Below are positions 5,647 to 6,277 of a DNA stretch of 6,277 nucleotides, piece after piece (position 1 is the stretch's first letter; each line of letters opens with the position of its first letter). The stretch spans positions 1-6,277 of the forward strand of contig CABUGR010000066.1 in assembly GCA_902491135.1 (NCBI GenBank), given 5' to 3'. The translations under genes were made by a program, and so were the position numbers. The notes under the pieces were generated by a model that was not told where the DNA came from, did not search any database, and was given only the letters and a program-made list of their open reading frames with translations. This DNA is from an uncultured Collinsella sp. (GTDB taxonomy: Bacteria > Actinomycetota > Coriobacteriia > Coriobacteriales > Coriobacteriaceae).

Positions 5647-6277
5647 GAGCCTCCCCTCCCTTGCAGAAAAACGGAATGATCAGATCGTCAAAATCCTGAA
5701 TCTCCTCGTGGCCAAAGCCTTCAAAGAACTCATGACGCTTTTCGCAGGTCAGGTTGTTATAGACCGCAAACTGCGTCGCTGGCGGGCAGACGATATCGGC
5801 TGTGCCGGTGCCAAACAGCACGGGGCATTTGACCATAGGGGCAAAGTTCTTGGAATCGAAGTACGCCAGCTTGGCATAGGCTTCGTCAATACGAGTCGAG
5901 TCCTCGTCAAACCAGCGAGACCAATAGCGCAGGCCCTCGTAGGCAATGTCGTCTGCATCCAAATCCCAGACTAGGCGGAAATCTGACAAGAAGGGATAGA
6001 GGATGGCGGCACGATTGATAAGCTCGCTGTTAAGCGCACAGGTCGCAATGCCCAAACCACCACCCTGCGACGCGCCGTTCACAAACACACGGGAAAGATC
6101 GATGCCCTCGAGCTCGCGAACAATACGGCACAGGATGCGAATATCTTGGTGCAAGCGGACATAGTAGAGGTTGGCCGGGTCGCCGTCGATGCCGGCGACG
6201 ATATGCCCGGCAACCGTTGTGCCCTCAAATCCACCAATGTCCTCGGAGGGACCTCCTTGGCCGGGGCAGTCGAGGGC
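5639..6277 (-). CDS. AXE1-family acetylesterase, 5' end outside the window
   Basis: The 212 C-terminal residues are present; the reading frame stays open to the window edge, so about 110 residues are missing if the usual AXE1 length of about 320 holds. The segment DCPGQGG near the start matches the conserved D-x-x-G-Q-G of the family. The nucleophile elbow is N-G-A-S-Q-G-G with Ser at 6070-6068. The Asp in GTADIVCPP follows 91 residues later and the His in GFGHEEI 29 after that, close to the spacing in characterised family members. It should be a Ser-Asp-His esterase that removes acetyl groups from sugars. In this operon the plausible substrates are O-acetylated sialic acids or their ManNAc products, an inference from context. 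A TTG at 6154 is an internal codon, not the start. Its stop overlaps the next gene by 8 bases. Confidence 0.9.
   Translation of the reverse strand, partial: ALDCPGQGGPSEDIGGFEGTTVAGHIVAGIDGDPANLYYVRLHQDIRILCRIVRELEGIDLSRVFVNGASQGGGLGIATCALNSELINRAAILYPFLSDFRLVWDLDADDIAYEGLRYWSRWFDEDSTRIDEAYAKLAYFDSKNFAPMVKCPVLFGTGTADIVCPPATQFAVYNNLTCEKRHEFFEGFGHEEIQDFDDLIIPFFCKGGEAHV

Noticed and set aside
1..6277. CRISPR arrays, tRNA or rRNA genes, insertion sequences, phage genes
   Set aside because: No regularly spaced repeats, tRNA-like cloverleaf, rRNA segment, transposase or phage protein was seen on reading both strands.

Overview
The window looks like part of a gut Coriobacteriia genome (Collinsella/Olsenella-like). 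The evidence is high GC, an actinobacterial-type RapZ P-loop (G-M-S-G-S-G-R-T), a rapZ-whiA pair, and gene sequences close to those I recall from that group. The genus is an inference. All convincing genes lie on the minus strand, so transcription runs from high to low coordinates.

Region 1 (6277 down to 1947) is a sialic acid (N-acetylneuraminate) catabolic operon. In transcription order it holds a 5'-truncated AXE1-family acetylesterase (5639-6277), a second AXE1-family gene overlapping it by 8 bases (4795-5646), an N-acetylneuraminate lyase of the DHDPS/NanA superfamily (3842-4726), a ROK kinase read as ManNAc kinase (2704-3669), and ManNAc-6-phosphate 2-epimerase NanE (1947-2633). NanA would split Neu5Ac into pyruvate and ManNAc, NanK would phosphorylate ManNAc, and NanE would convert ManNAc-6-P to GlcNAc-6-P for the amino-sugar pathway. 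The esterases may remove O-acetyl groups from host sialic acids first. No transporter, sialidase, NagA/NagB or regulator is visible; they may lie beyond 6277.

Region 2 (1845 down to 18) holds rapZ (yvcJ) and whiA, six bases apart. The yvcK gene that often sits between them in Gram-positive bacteria is missing. A terminator-like hairpin separates the nan genes from rapZ and abuts the rapZ ribosome binding site.

Three genes depart from their families. whiA carries a frameshift at about 537. The second esterase has Gly in place of the nucleophilic Ser and lacks about 42 residues between that site and the Asp. NanA lacks about 12 residues in its first helix. Every gap between nan genes of more than a few bases contains an inverted repeat. 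The window ends 17 bases after the whiA stop, and nothing can be called there.
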